Notes: generated from the sequence alone by a model not told the origin. A stretch of 64,000 nt of DNA from Oscillospiraceae bacterium (GCA_022846075.1 AP025582.1:2666001-2730000); one strand, 5' to 3'; positions 31,061-41,529 are shown, counted from the stretch's first letter. Translations and numbers: made by a program.

Positions 31061-33007
31061 ATGTCTGAACAGCAGACTCCCGTGGTCGAGCAGGCCGCGG
31101 CCCCGCAGTCGCCCAGCACCCCGCCGAAGAAGGAGAAGACCCCCGCCACCCATGAGCAGAAGCAGAAGAAGCGCAAGCTCATCCGGCGGATCATCGCCCT
31201 GGTGGTGGCGCTGGCCATCATCATCACGTCCGCGGTGCTTTTAAAAAAGTTCGTGTTTACCGACAAGGAGGAGCTGGGCGAGGTCATGACCATGCCCGTC
31301 ACCCTTGGCTCCATCCAGTCCATGGTGGAGGGCACGGGCAACGCCCGGGCCAAGAACTCCGCCACCGTCACCCCCGACGCGGGGTACAAGGTGCTGGAGC
31401 TCTTCGTCAAGGAGGGCGACATGGTGGAGGAGGGACAGCTCCTCTACAACCTGGACGACTCCGCCGCCCAGGAGGCGGTCTCCACCGCCCAGAACAACGT
31501 CCGCAAGGCCCAGGAGACGGTGGACGACTACAACACCGAGCTGTCCAAGCTCTACGACAACGTGGCCGACCTGACCATCAAGGCCCCCCATGACGGAAAG
31601 CTCATCGACATCAACGCCGACATCAAAAACGGCAAGGACATGGCCGTGGGCGACGCGGTGGCCACCGTGGTCAACGACACCAAGCTGCGCCTGCACCTCT
31701 ATTACAGCTGGGCCTACGAGGGCCAGATCAGCGTGGGCCAGACCGCCCAGATCACCCTGCCCGCCTCCATGACGGCGGTCACCGGCACGGTGGAGCAGGT
31801 CAACTACGTCAAGCGGGTGGTCAGCGAGGGCGGCGTCACCTTCGAGGTGGTGTTCGTGCTGAACAACCCCGGCACCCTCACCGAGGGCATGACGGCCTCC
31901 GCCGCCCTGACCACCTCCGACGGCACCCCCATCTATCCCTACGAGAGCGGCAAGCTGGAGTACTTCGAGACCACCAAGCTCACCGTGAAGGTGGCGGGCC
32001 CCGTGCAGTCGGTGAACCTGATGAACTACGCCGACGTCACCAACGGCCAGGTGTTGGTGCAGCTGGGCGACAAGGACGCCAGCGCCAGCATCGCCTCCAA
32101 GCAGAACAGCCTGCGGGAGGCCCAGAAGAGCGTGGACGACGCCGTGAAGGCCCTGGAGGAGGCCCAGAAGAAGCTGGAGAATTACCACGCCACCGCACCT
32201 ATCTCCGGCCGGGTCCTCTCCTGCAACCTGGTCTCCGGCGAGGACGTGGCCTCCGGCCAGGCCATCCAGATCGCCGACACCTCCACCATGATCGTGGACA
32301 TCAACATCGACGAGCGCAACGTGGGCTACGTCTCCAACGGCATGATGGTGAACCTCCAGGACCAGATGGGCAATTTCTACATGGGCATCATCGAGCAGAT
32401 CGCCCTCACCGCCAAGGCGGAAAACGGCGTGGCCTCCTTCCCCGCCACCGTGGTGGTGGATAACCCCGAGGGGATGCTGATGACCGGTACTTACATCCAG
32501 TACTCCTTCGTGGCCAGCCAGTCCGACAACTGCCTGGTGGTGCCCATCCAGGCCGTGATGAACGTCACCCTGCCCCAGACCGCCATGCCCGGCGGCGAGA
32601 TGGGCGAGGACGGGATGGAGCCCGGCATTGACGATGGCGGCATGGTGGACGGCGACATGGGCGTGGCCGAGCCCGCCGTGGACGCCCCCGCCGCCGGCGG
32701 CCCCCGGGCCCAAAGCCTGGGTATGGTGGTCATGGGCGGCGGCTCCTTCGCCGTGGACGGCGGCTCCATGGGCGGCGGCTCCTTCGGCGGCAAGAGCGAC
32801 ACCGCCACAGTCTGCTTCGTCCAGGGGGAGCCCGACGAGCGGGCCATCGAGGCCGACCCCTCCTGGAACATGCCCGAGGGCTTCTTCGCCGTGGTGGTCA
32901 CCACCGGCCTGTCCGACGAGACCAACGTGGAGATCACCTCCGGCCTCAACGAGGGCGACATGGTCTTTACCGGCTACATGACCAATTCCGCCAATACCTT
33001 CGGCTGA
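31061..33007 (+). CDS. MacA/HlyD-type membrane fusion protein of an ABC efflux system
   Basis: 648 residues. ATG 31061 after AGGAGG. A charged cytosolic N-terminus (to about 40) with Pro/Lys, one membrane helix (about 45-66), then an extracellular part. Two lipoyl/coiled-coil units are visible: DAGYKVLELFVKEGDMVEEG with a first coiled coil, and a second (LREAQKSVDDAVKALEEAQK) followed by APISGRVLSCNLVSGEDV. A Met/Gly/Asp-rich stretch at about 510-590 (GGEMGEDGMEPG and GGGSFGG repeats) is unusual. It probably links the MacB-like permease to the wall. Three-gene operon; substrate unknown. Confidence 0.85.
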   Translation: MSEQQTPVVEQAAAPQSPSTPPKKEKTPATHEQKQKKRKLIRRIIALVVALAIIITSAVLLKKFVFTDKEELGEVMTMPVTLGSIQSMVEGTGNARAKNSATVTPDAGYKVLELFVKEGDMVEEGQLLYNLDDSAAQEAVSTAQNNVRKAQETVDDYNTELSKLYDNVADLTIKAPHDGKLIDINADIKNGKDMAVGDAVATVVNDTKLRLHLYYSWAYEGQISVGQTAQITLPASMTAVTGTVEQVNYVKRVVSEGGVTFEVVFVLNNPGTLTEGMTASAALTTSDGTPIYPYESGKLEYFETTKLTVKVAGPVQSVNLMNYADVTNGQVLVQLGDKDASASIASKQNSLREAQKSVDDAVKALEEAQKKLENYHATAPISGRVLSCNLVSGEDVASGQAIQIADTSTMIVDINIDERNVGYVSNGMMVNLQDQMGNFYMGIIEQIALTAKAENGVASFPATVVVDNPEGMLMTGTYIQYSFVASQSDNCLVVPIQAVMNVTLPQTAMPGGEMGEDGMEPGIDDGGMVDGDMGVAEPAVDAPAAGGPRAQSLGMVVMGGGSFAVDGGSMGGGSFGGKSDTATVCFVQGEPDERAIEADPSWNMPEGFFAVVVTTGLSDETNVEITSGLNEGDMVFTGYMTNSANTFG

Positions 33008-33018
33008 TAGGTGACGAC

Positions 33019-33714
33019 ATGCTGATTGAAGTCAAAGACCTATATAAGATCTATAATGAGGGGAAGGAAAACGAGGTCCGGGCTTTGGACGGCCTCGACC
33101 TCCAGATCGACCGGGGGGAGTTCGTGGCCATCATCGGCGCCTCCGGCTCGGGCAAGTCCACCCTCATGAACGTGCTGGGGCTGCTGGACATCCCAACCTA
33201 CGGGGAATACCACCTGGACGGCACCGACGTCACCAGCCTCACCGATAAGCAGCAGGCCCATCTCCGAAACAAGCAGATCGGCTTCATCTTCCAGGGCTAC
33301 AACCTGATCCCCGCCCTCAACGCCGCGGAAAACGTGGAGCTGCCCCTCATCTACCAGGGCATGCCCATCGACCAGCGGGACGTTCGGGTGGAGGAGGCCC
33401 TGAACAAGGTGGGCATGTTCGACCGGGCGGGGCACAGGCCCGCCGAGATGTCGGGCGGCCAGCAGCAGCGGGTGGCCATCGCCAGGGCCATCGGCACCCA
33501 CCCGCCCATCATCATGGCCGACGAGCCCACCGGCGCCCTGGACTCCAAGACCGGCCGCCACGTGCTGGAGATCCTCCATAATCTCCACGAGGAGGGCTCC
33601 ACCATCATCCTCATCACCCACGACAACGGCATCGCCGCCACCGCCGAGCGCATCGTGCGCATCTCCGACGGAAAGATCATCCTGGACGGCACACGAGAGG
33701 AGGCGGGATTGTGA
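33019..33714 (+). CDS. ABC transporter ATP-binding protein (LolD/MacB family)
   Basis: 231 residues. Walker [10 protein letters not shown] (about 40-48), Q-loop [21 protein letters not shown], signature [14 protein letters not shown] (about 140), Walker [13 protein letters not shown] and switch His in [10 protein letters not shown]. Drives the permease encoded next. The family works in mechanotransmission or export of peptides, macrolides or lipoproteins. ATG 33019 lies 11 bases after the stop of the MacA-like gene, with a weak GGTGACG ribosome site. Confidence 0.95.
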   Translation: MLIEVKDLYKIYNEGKENEVRALDGLDLQIDRGEFVAIIGASGSGKSTLMNVLGLLDIPTYGEYHLDGTDVTSLTDKQQAHLRNKQIGFIFQGYNLIPALNAAENVELPLIYQGMPIDQRDVRVEEALNKVGMFDRAGHRPAEMSGGQQQRVAIARAIGTHPPIIMADEPTGALDSKTGRHVLEILHNLHEEGSTIILITHDNGIAATAERIVRISDGKIILDGTREEAGL

Positions 33715-34916
33715 ATCTGAAACAGGCCTTCAAGATCGCCGCCAAGTCCATCGCCGCCAAGAAGGGGCGTTCCGCCCTGACCATGCTGGGCATCATCATC
33801 GGCCTGGCCGCCGTCATCATCCTGGTCTCCTTCGCCCAGGGCCAGAACAAGTGGATTGAGGACTATTACGCCAGCCTGGGCGACAACACCATCAACATCT
33901 CCGCCTGGACCTACAACGGCAAGGACGTGACGGAAAAGCTCTACTCCTACTGCCAGAAGATGGACGAGTACATCGTAGGCGTCACCCCCAACAACCAGGT
34001 CTACGGCAACACCACGGTGAAATACGGCGCCAAGACCCTGGGCCGGAACAACACCGACTGGGAGAGCCGCCCCAATATCATCATGGGCAACCAGCAGTTC
34101 GGCGTCTGCCAGAACTACACCCTGGAAAAGGGGCGGGACCTGGCCTATCTGGACATCGAGAATCTCAACCAGGTCTGCGTCATCGGCTCCAAGATGGCAG
34201 ACAGCCTCTTCAACTACTCCAACCCCGTGGGGGAGACCATCACCATCAACGGCATCCCCATCAAGGTGGTAGGGGTCTACGCCGAGACCGACCCCAACAA
34301 CATGTCGGGCAAGGACCGGGTCATCCTGCTGCCCTACACCCTCCAGCGCTACTTCGCCGACAACGTGGACACCGGCAATTTCGTGGCCAAGGCCAAGGAC
34401 GCCCGGTCCACCACCATGGCCATCACCCTCCTCAACGGCTACCTCAAGGGCCTGGTGGGAGACAACGGCTACGGCTACGCCGAGACCCCCAACCAGTGGC
34501 AGGAGAGCTCCAACGAGCAGAACCGGATGCAGCAGATGTTCCTGGGCGGCATCGCCGCCATCTCCCTGCTGGTGGGCGGCATCGGCATCATGAACATCAT
34601 GCTGGTCACCGTTACCGAGCGGACCCGGGAGATCGGTATCCGCAAGGCCATCGGCGCCGAGCGCAAGAGCATCATCGCCCAGTTCCTCATCGAGGCCTGC
34701 CTCATCTGCGGCCTGGGCGGCATCATCGGCATCGCCATCGGCTATTTGGGCACGGCCATCGTCTGCCAGCTGGTGCTGAAATTCATCGTCTGGCCCAGTG
34801 TGTCCGTCACCGTGGGCTCCTTCGCCTTCTCGGTGGCCATGGGCGTCATCTTCGGCCTCTATCCCGCCATCAAAGCCAGCGGCCTCCAGCCCGTGGAAGC
34901 CCTTCGGGCGGAGTAA
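33711..34916 (+). CDS. MacB-like ABC transporter permease (FtsX domain)
   Basis: 401 residues, GTG 33711 overlapping the ATPase stop by 4 bases. Layout typical of MacB without fused ATPase: first helix at about 20-45 ([17 protein letters not shown]), a large extracellular domain (about 50-275), then three helices ([19 protein letters not shown], a second near residue 325 and [18 protein letters not shown]). The conserved [21 protein letters not shown] loop is present. Acts with the ATPase and MacA-like protein; the following SLH gene may be a dedicated partner. Confidence 0.93.
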   Translation: MNLKQAFKIAAKSIAAKKGRSALTMLGIIIGLAAVIILVSFAQGQNKWIEDYYASLGDNTINISAWTYNGKDVTEKLYSYCQKMDEYIVGVTPNNQVYGNTTVKYGAKTLGRNNTDWESRPNIIMGNQQFGVCQNYTLEKGRDLAYLDIENLNQVCVIGSKMADSLFNYSNPVGETITINGIPIKVVGVYAETDPNNMSGKDRVILLPYTLQRYFADNVDTGNFVAKAKDARSTTMAITLLNGYLKGLVGDNGYGYAETPNQWQESSNEQNRMQQMFLGGIAAISLLVGGIGIMNIMLVTVTERTREIGIRKAIGAERKSIIAQFLIEACLICGLGGIIGIAIGYLGTAIVCQLVLKFIVWPSVSVTVGSFAFSVAMGVIFGLYPAIKASGLQPVEALRAE

Positions 34917-34955
34917 CGGCCCGCCACCCCATACCAGAAAAGGATGTGTTGTTCC

Positions 34956-37391
34956 ATGCGTGTGAATCGTCTCCTGGCCGCCGCCCTGGCTGCCGCGACC
35001 CTGGCGGGGACGGCCCCGGCCCTTCAGCCGCCGGCCTCCGCCGCCCAGCCCTCCTCCTTTACCGACCTCTCCGACCCCAAGCAGGCTGAGGCCGCCGAAT
35101 TCCTCAAGCTCCTGGGGGTGGTCAACGGCGTCCCCGGCGGCGCCTACAACCCCTCCGGCACTTTGAGCCGGGCGGAGTTCTGCAAAATGGCGGTCTCCGC
35201 CCTGGACCGGGCCGACGAGGAGCTGGCCCAGCGGGGCCGCACCATCTATTTCGACGTAGGCCCCACCCACTGGGCCCGGGGCTATATCAACCTGGCCTCC
35301 ACCATCACCCTGGGCTCCGACTCCGACGGCAAGGGCGGCACCGCCCTGGTGGCCGGGGCCGGGGACGGCAATTTTTACCCCGACCAGCCCATCACCTACG
35401 GCGCGGCGGTGGCCATCCTCTGCCGGATGCTGGGCTACGGCGTCAATGACGTGGCCACCGGCGGGGCGTGGTACGACGGTTATCTGGCCACCGGCGCCGC
35501 CAACGGCCTCACCGAGGGCATCTACCTCTCCGGCGACGACGTCATCGACCGGGGCCAGGCGGCCATCCTCTTCTATAACCTCTATTTCACCAAGTCCAAG
35601 GGCTCCGATAAGACCTACCTGGTGAGCATGGGGGGCAAGGAGGAAGAGGGCGGCATCATTCTGGACACCGACGCCACCGCCGACGACGGCACCACCGGCT
35701 CGGTGGAGACCACCAAGGGCACCTATAAGACCGACCGTTCCTTCGATCCCTCCCTGGAGGGGCAGGAGGGCAAGGCTTTCCTGGATAAGGACGGCAAGCT
35801 GCTGGCCTTCCAGCCCAAGGAGGGCACCAGCCAGAAATCTGTGAACGTCCTCTCCACCAGCACCACCTACCTCACCATCTCCGGCGGGGACAAGTTGGAT
35901 GTGGAGCCCGACACCGTGGTCTATCAGGATGGCAAGGCCACCACCTGGGACAAGGTCTATCTGAATGTGGCCTCTTCCACCGCCGTCACCTTCCACTACG
36001 GCGCCAACGGGAAGCTGGCCTATCTCTTCTTCCCCTCCGAGTCCGCCGACGGCCCCGCCGTCATGGTGGCCCGCTCCACCCCCAACGGCACTGTCAACCC
36101 CTTCTCCGGCATGGCCGGGGGCGGGACCTACACCATGTTCAAAAACGGCGTGGCGGCCTCCGCCTCCGATATCCGGCAGTACGACGTGGCTACTTATGAC
36201 AGCGGCACCCGCATCATCCAGGTCTCCGACCTGAAGCTCACCGGCATCTATGAAAACGCCTCCCCCAGCCCCTCTGATCCCACCAGCGTCAAGGTCATGG
36301 GCCACGACTTCCCGGTGCTCTCCACCGCCCGGAATGACCTGTCCTCCTTCAAGGTGGGGGATAAGATCACCCTCCTGCTCACCTCCGACGGCCGGGTGGC
36401 GGGAGCTGTCCCGGCCACCGCCGTAAAAGGCGAGGCCGTAGGGATCGCCACCGTCAGCAAGGGGGACAGCAATAAGAGCACCGCTACCGTCAAGCTCCTC
36501 CAGGGCGGCCTGGAGGTCAAGGGCGAGGTCTCCTCCGGCGCGGCCGACACCTATAACAACCAACTGGTGACGGTGACCAGCAACGCCACCGGACGGCTGT
36601 CCCTGAACAAGATCTCCGGCAGCGCGGCCAAGGGCACTCTGGACGTGGCCGCCCGCAAGCTGGGAGAAAAGGAGATCGCGGAGAACGTGGCCATCTATGA
36701 CCGGGTCAAGGATGGCGCCATGGTGGCTGTTGAGTACGAAAACCTCTCCGCCGCTGCCATTCCCTCCAGCAAGATCAGCTTTGTCTCCTACGACTACGCC
36801 GGCCGGGTCAAGTATCTGGTGCTGGATGACGCCACGGGGGATGCCTATACCTATGGGTATCTGTCCTATACCAGCGCGGAAACACGTTGGGTAGATGATG
36901 AGAGCAGGCCTATTTATAAAAAGGATGAGTCTGGAAATCTTGTCTATGATGGAAATGGAGACCCGATCCTCTTGGGCTATGAACAGCAGCTCGAGACCAC
37001 CGGAACGCCCACCCTCTGTGTAAGGCAAGGGGACAAAGATGGCAAAGAAGTGGTCTCCTCCAAGGGCTCCTTTATCGGCTCTGTCCGTAACGGCGCCGCC
37101 GGCGGCGTAGCCTATGGAGCTGACGGCAAGGTGGTGGCCTCGGTTTACCTCCAGTCTCTCACTGGAGTCAACCGCACCGCCTTCGACCCCGAGGAGATGA
37201 CGGTCACCGTGGCCGGCGTGGCTTACCCGGTGTCCGACACCGTCCAGTGCTATAACAAGACCACCAAGACCTGGTTTGCCCCCGGCAAGGACGGCATGGA
37301 AGCCGCCCGGGCCTATTCCGACGACCTGACCCTCTACTACGACCGCGCCCCCAGCGAGGGCGGCAAAATCCGTATGATCGTCGTCCCCTGA
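34956..37391 (+). CDS. SLH-domain surface protein linked to the MacAB-like operon
   Basis: 811 residues. ATG 34956 (MRVNRLLAAALAAATLAG) gives a signal peptide and a spaced ribosome site; ATG 34944 lies too close to AAAAGG. SLH repeats at about 35-90 (LKLLGVVNGVPGGAYNPSGTLSRAEFCKM), 95-160 and to 210. The rest is beta-rich with short strands (GKLLAFQPKEG, TVTSNATGRLSLNKI). It differs from SLH-1 to -7 in signal peptide, length and lack of the D-x-D-x-D-G loop. Forty bases after macB and before a terminator, so probably the last gene of that operon. Substrate, sensor or wall anchor of the transporter are all possible. Confidence 0.75.
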   Translation: MRVNRLLAAALAAATLAGTAPALQPPASAAQPSSFTDLSDPKQAEAAEFLKLLGVVNGVPGGAYNPSGTLSRAEFCKMAVSALDRADEELAQRGRTIYFDVGPTHWARGYINLASTITLGSDSDGKGGTALVAGAGDGNFYPDQPITYGAAVAILCRMLGYGVNDVATGGAWYDGYLATGAANGLTEGIYLSGDDVIDRGQAAILFYNLYFTKSKGSDKTYLVSMGGKEEEGGIILDTDATADDGTTGSVETTKGTYKTDRSFDPSLEGQEGKAFLDKDGKLLAFQPKEGTSQKSVNVLSTSTTYLTISGGDKLDVEPDTVVYQDGKATTWDKVYLNVASSTAVTFHYGANGKLAYLFFPSESADGPAVMVARSTPNGTVNPFSGMAGGGTYTMFKNGVAASASDIRQYDVATYDSGTRIIQVSDLKLTGIYENASPSPSDPTSVKVMGHDFPVLSTARNDLSSFKVGDKITLLLTSDGRVAGAVPATAVKGEAVGIATVSKGDSNKSTATVKLLQGGLEVKGEVSSGAADTYNNQLVTVTSNATGRLSLNKISGSAAKGTLDVAARKLGEKEIAENVAIYDRVKDGAMVAVEYENLSAAAIPSSKISFVSYDYAGRVKYLVLDDATGDAYTYGYLSYTSAETRWVDDESRPIYKKDESGNLVYDGNGDPILLGYEQQLETTGTPTLCVRQGDKDGKEVVSSKGSFIGSVRNGAAGGVAYGADGKVVASVYLQSLTGVNRTAFDPEEMTVTVAGVAYPVSDTVQCYNKTTKTWFAPGKDGMEAARAYSDDLTLYYDRAPSEGGKIRMIVVP

Positions 37392-37403
37392 ACCTTAGCA
37401 GAG

Positions 37404-37437
37404 ACAGCCCGGAAGCAATGCTTCCGGGCTGTTTTTT
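37404..37437 (+). terminator. Terminator of the MacAB-like/SLH operon
   Basis: ACAGCCCGGAAGC, loop AAT, GCTTCCGGGCTGT, then T6. Confidence 0.9.
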
Positions 37438-37529
37438 ATCGAAGAGGGGTCCGGGTCTACCAAAAGTCAACCACAAAACCCGCCCAAACCCTCTGAAACC
37501 AAGCCATTCCGCCGTTTTCCCCCGCCATT

Positions 37530-37558
37530 TTGTCAACCAAAAAGTCTACCACCATAAC
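37530..37558 (+). promoter_or_regulatory. Promoter-like element of cassette C4
   Basis: TTGTCA, 17-base spacer, CATAAC (37553-37558). Confidence 0.4.
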
Positions 37559-37563
37559 AAAAA

Positions 37564-37595
37564 GGGCCGTGAAGCATAGCTTCACGGCCCTTTTT
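37564..37595. terminator. Hairpin with T-run, cassette C4
   Basis: GGGCCGTGAAGC and GCTTCACGGCCC with loop ATA, then T5. Confidence 0.7.
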
Positions 37596-37723
37596 CTTTT
37601 TTTCTGCAACCTTTACCAAATTACTAGGGGCGTTATACGCCCCTAAATCTCTGAAAAAAACCATGTTTTCAAGGATTTACGGCAAAATGACACACCCCGC
37701 CAAAAACAGAAGGAGGAATTTCC

Positions 37724-40700
37724 ATGAACAACCTCAAGCGCGTTCTCAGCTTGGGCTTGACTGGCGCCATGCTCTCTGGCATGATGCTCGTCGGCGCCTC
37801 GGCCGCGGACGTCAAGGATTTCAGCGACGCGTCTGAAATCAAGAACCAGGAGGCCGTCACCACCATGGTGGCCCTTAACGTCATCGCCGGTAAGGACACC
37901 GGCGCCTTTGATCCCAGCGCCACTGTCACCCGCGCCGAGATGGCCAAGATGATCACCATTATGCTCAACGGCGGCAAGGAGCCCGTCCTGAGCACCAACG
38001 CCACCCCCGCTTACAGCGACATCGGCGGCCACTGGGCCCAGAAGTACATTGAGTACTGCTCCAAGAACGGCATCATCGCCGGTCAGGGCGACGGCACCTT
38101 CAATCCCGACGGCACCGTCACCGGCAGCCAGGCCGCCAAGATGGCCCTGGTGGCCCTGGGCTACGACTCCAACGTGTTCAACTTCACCGGCATCGACTGG
38201 GAAGTGAACGTCAACTCCACCGCCAACGCCCCTGAGTCCGACCTGTATGACGATCTGTCCGGCATCAACCCCTCCGAGGGCATGACCCGCGACAATGCCG
38301 CCCAGCTGCTCTATAACGCTCTGGACGCCCGCGTCATGGACCGCAACTATGACTCCGTCGCCTCTTCCGGCGAGGTCACCTACAAGTACGCCCTGAGCAA
38401 CGTGACCATGATGGAGAAGAAGTTCGACGCCGTCAAGGTCGAGGGCATCGTGGTCGCCAACGAGGCCGCTACCCTGGGCACCACCACCAAGAATAGCGAC
38501 AACATCGTGATCGGCAACGCCCTGGACGCCGAGCGCACCCGCATCACCGTGACCAACTATGGTACTGGCAACGGCGAGCAGAACAGCTTCAACGGCTCTC
38601 TGACCCTGAAGGCCAGCACCGGCGTCTCCGAGCTGGGCCAGAAGGTCAACGTCTACGTGAAGAACGGCTCCAGCACCACCAAGGCCGACATTCTGGGAAC
38701 CGTCATCGTCAGCGCTGACAACACCGTGGTTGTGGATCACTCCGGCGACTCCATCGCCGACGTGGCCGACGACAACGACCTGAAGCTGGCTTCCGGCTAC
38801 GCCGTCTACACCGACTACGCCACTAGCCTGTCCACCAGCGGCAACATCGGCTCCCACAAGGTGAGCGGCGTCGATACCGCTTGCACGATCGAAGACGACA
38901 CCAAGAACTACGTCTACGCCGGCGTTACCAAGACCCTGATCGACAACGACGACGACGGCGAGGCTGAGTATGTCTTCCTGAACAACTACGTGCTGGGCTA
39001 CGTGTCCAAGTACTCCACCAAGGACGACGGCTCCATCTCCGTGGTCGCCGACGGCGTGACCTACAACTTCGACGACAAGAAGGACGTGGTGGGCTTTGAC
39101 GACGTGGCCCGCGAGGACTATGTCCTGGCTTCCGTCTACGGCGGCAAACTGCACCTCACCAAGCCCGAGACCGTCACCGGTGATCTCACCGCTTACGCCT
39201 CCGGCTCTCTGACTGTGGAGGGCGAGAAGTACGATATTTCCAAGGCCACTACCATTACCACCGGCAGCTACGCCCTGAACGCCGCCAACGGCTATGGTTC
39301 CAGCACTACCATTGATACCGAGGCTACCTTCTATCTGGACGCCAACGGTCGTGTGGTCGCTTCCGGCGACGCCGAGGAGGCCGCTTACAAGTACGCTCTG
39401 GTCTGGGGTGCCAGCAAGGGCGGTAGTATTGACGACAATAAGGTCAAGATGACTACCGAGGACGGTACCACCAAGACCTACGTGATCAACTCCAAGAGCA
39501 CCCTGAAGGTTGCCAGCGCCGACACCTTTGACTCCAATAATCCCCAGACCAGCAGCGCTTCCGCCATCGGCGCCGTGGTGGCTTACAGCTTGACCAGCGG
39601 CGGCGAGGCCAAGCTGGAGTGGCCCGGCAGCACCACCAATGGCTCCGGTAACGCCACTTTTGAGAAAAACAAGACTCTGGTGAAGCTGAATGGCTCTGCG
39701 GGCAGTGCCTCTGCCAGCGTCAACACTACCTTCTTCTACGTGGAGATGAACGGTTCCGCCGTGGATAAGGTGTCCGTCTACACCGGCTACACCAACGCCC
39801 CCTCCGTGGATACCTCCACTTCCGCTGCCCTGATCCGCAACACCAACAACAAGCTGACCGCGGTTAAGTTTGTGGATTCCGGCGCTTCCTCCGACGGCGC
39901 TTCCCAGCTGTTCGTCTACAAGTTCGGCTCCACCTACAGCGACTACACCGAGGCTCACGTGTACCTGAACGGCTCCGATGAGAACGAGGTCATCAAGCTG
40001 GACGGCACCGGCTATGTCAGCGGCGATGCCGACAAGCTGTACACCTACACCGTCAACTCCGACGGCTACTATGAGCTGGATAACCCTGCCGACAAAAATG
40101 GCGACGGCACCGAAAACGACCCCGAGGACTACTACAAGACCGGCACCGTCTCTGACGTGTCCCGCAACACCATCGTGGTGGGATCCAACGAGTACGTCAT
40201 TAATTCCAGCTCCGTGATCATCGACAACATCGACAACCCCAGCACTCCCTCCGCCATCCTGGGCGGCTCCGTCAGCGAGTACGACACCATTCAGATGATC
40301 GTGGACGACGACACCGTGCTGATGCTGGTTATCACCGGCAGCAACCCCGACTTCACCGTGACTACTGCCGGTAGCGCCGACAAGGCCTCTTACAAGGCTG
40401 GTGAAACTGTTACCATTACCGGCCTGAGCAACAACGCCACCTACTTCGTCAACGGCGATGTGGGCGTTGTGACCGCCAATGGCAGCGGCACCCTGACCTT
40501 CACCATGCCCGCCATCAACGCGACCGTAACCCAGGTGTACGCCCTGGGCTTCACTACCGCCACCATCACCGCCGCCGCTCCCGCTGGCGCTTACACCGCC
40601 ACCATCACTGACGGCACCCTGGCTACCGGCTACGCCGCAGGCGGCGCCACTATTACCGTTACCGTGGAATGCACCACTGCTCCTACCGCTAACACCGACA

Positions 40701-40837
40701 CCATTACCCTGGCTGGCACTGGCATTACCCCCAGTGGAACTCAGACCTTTACCGCTCTGGGCACTAAGACCATTACCTTTAACATGCCCGCTTCCGCCGG
40801 TGTGAGTGATCTGGCCATTAGCGTTAGCAACGCCTGA
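37724..40837 (+). CDS. SLH-4: large secreted S-layer homology protein
   Basis: 1037 residues. Signal peptide LGLTGAMLSGMMLVGASA; SLH repeats at about 30-85, 92-150 and to 205; Ca-loop-like LIDNDDDGEAEYVFL near residue 404. The N-terminal 240 residues differ from SLH-3 by only scattered residues, then the two diverge. The C-terminus has repeated beta segments with a YKAGETVTITGLSNNATYFV element, seen in bacterial surface repeats. Start ATG 37724 after AGAAGGAGG. Faces fibre-d across a 16-bp terminator stem. Confidence 0.85.
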   Translation: MNNLKRVLSLGLTGAMLSGMMLVGASAADVKDFSDASEIKNQEAVTTMVALNVIAGKDTGAFDPSATVTRAEMAKMITIMLNGGKEPVLSTNATPAYSDIGGHWAQKYIEYCSKNGIIAGQGDGTFNPDGTVTGSQAAKMALVALGYDSNVFNFTGIDWEVNVNSTANAPESDLYDDLSGINPSEGMTRDNAAQLLYNALDARVMDRNYDSVASSGEVTYKYALSNVTMMEKKFDAVKVEGIVVANEAATLGTTTKNSDNIVIGNALDAERTRITVTNYGTGNGEQNSFNGSLTLKASTGVSELGQKVNVYVKNGSSTTKADILGTVIVSADNTVVVDHSGDSIADVADDNDLKLASGYAVYTDYATSLSTSGNIGSHKVSGVDTACTIEDDTKNYVYAGVTKTLIDNDDDGEAEYVFLNNYVLGYVSKYSTKDDGSISVVADGVTYNFDDKKDVVGFDDVAREDYVLASVYGGKLHLTKPETVTGDLTAYASGSLTVEGEKYDISKATTITTGSYALNAANGYGSSTTIDTEATFYLDANGRVVASGDAEEAAYKYALVWGASKGGSIDDNKVKMTTEDGTTKTYVINSKSTLKVASADTFDSNNPQTSSASAIGAVVAYSLTSGGEAKLEWPGSTTNGSGNATFEKNKTLVKLNGSAGSASASVNTTFFYVEMNGSAVDKVSVYTGYTNAPSVDTSTSAALIRNTNNKLTAVKFVDSGASSDGASQLFVYKFGSTYSDYTEAHVYLNGSDENEVIKLDGTGYVSGDADKLYTYTVNSDGYYELDNPADKNGDGTENDPEDYYKTGTVSDVSRNTIVVGSNEYVINSSSVIIDNIDNPSTPSAILGGSVSEYDTIQMIVDDDTVLMLVITGSNPDFTVTTAGSADKASYKAGETVTITGLSNNATYFVNGDVGVVTANGSGTLTFTMPAINATVTQVYALGFTTATITAAAPAGAYTATITDGTLATGYAAGGATITVTVECTTAPTANTDTITLAGTGITPSGTQTFTALGTKTITFNMPASAGVSDLAISVSNA

Positions 40838-40871
40838 TTTACCCCAACTTTAAACCAATCCCTAGCGAATA

Positions 40872-40911
40872 ATGAAAGGACCCCCGGGAGAAATCCCGGG
40901 GGTCCTTTCCC
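40872..40911. terminator. Shared bidirectional terminator of SLH-4 and fibre-d
   Basis: GAAAGGACCCCCGGGA, loop GAAA, TCCCGGGGGTCCTTTC: a 16-bp perfect stem. Confidence 0.85.
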
Positions 40912-40918
40912 GCTCTCA

Positions 40919-41314
40919 TCAGCGGTAGGCCAGAAAGTGATAGATCTGCCCGTTGGAATTGTTGTCCCCGGCGTATCCGTCGTAGCGGTATACCCTGAAA
41001 CCTCCGAACTCCACGGCGATGACGGGCCATCCGGCGCTTTTCTGCACTGGATGGCCGGTAAGAGCAAGGCCTCCGTTAAGCGTATAATTGCTTCCCGCAG
41101 GCCGGGTTCCGTTGCTCTGCTCCACGAGAACAGCCATCGGTTGGAAGCCCAGGCTGATAAACTGGCTGGCCTGTCCATCTCCGATATAAACACCCGACAT
41201 CACACGCGCGGCGTCGTCCAGCTTTTCAAAATTCTCGTTGAACTCCTCCCTCAAAAAGTTGTCCCCCGGCTCCCACAGGTGGAGCCCAAAGCATTCCGTC
41301 TGATTCTGTGACAC
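40919..41314 (-). CDS. Fibre-d: small phage-tail-fibre-like protein
   Basis: 131 residues. GTG 41314 chosen for the same reason as fibre-c (GAAGGGGG eight bases upstream, product starts M-S-Q-N-Q-T). N-terminus NQTECFGLHLWEPGDNF, LREEFNENF; tip region YIGDGQASQFISLGFQP, then GGLALTGHP, a motif shared with fibre-e and -f but not with the rest. C-terminal strands end in YHFLAYR. The 5' untranslated part (ATGGCACTTTTATGG and following) is nearly the same in fibre-c, -d and -e. Convergent with SLH-4, divergent from SLH-5. No signal peptide. Confidence 0.7.
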   Translation of the reverse strand: MSQNQTECFGLHLWEPGDNFLREEFNENFEKLDDAARVMSGVYIGDGQASQFISLGFQPMAVLVEQSNGTRPAGSNYTLNGGLALTGHPVQKSAGWPVIAVEFGGFRVYRYDGYAGDNNSNGQIYHFLAYR

Positions 41315-41495
41315 ATCCATTCCCCCTTCTCCCTCTTGGGCAACAGACCATAAAAGTGCCATCAATCCGCCCCTACTTTCTCCAAGGCCCAACTGCGTCC
41401 TTCTCCACAAGAGTTGCCCAAGTCTACCAAAAGTCAACCACTATACCCGCCTGAACCCTTTGAATCCAAGCCATTCCGCCGTTTTTTCCTTCGTT

Positions 41496-41524
41496 TTGTC
41501 AACCAAAAAGTCTACCACTATAAT
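41496..41524 (+). promoter_or_regulatory. Promoter-like element of cassette C5 (consensus -10)
   Basis: TTGTCA (41496-41501), 17-base spacer, TATAAT (41519-41524). The best match of the six copies; predicted start lies at the foot of the hairpin. Confidence 0.65.
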
Positions 41525-41529
41525 AGAAA

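Larger units (their letters stand above)
37455..37723 (+). repeat. S-layer upstream cassette C4 (before SLH-4)
   Basis: Outer box pair from 37455 (without the GAGTTGCCCAA lead), inner pair 37532-37550, hairpin 37564-37595, palindrome 37626-37644, type A leader with the AAATC...GATTT hairpin and GACACACCCCGCC, then AGAAGGAGG. No minus-strand gene starts here. Confidence 0.85.
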
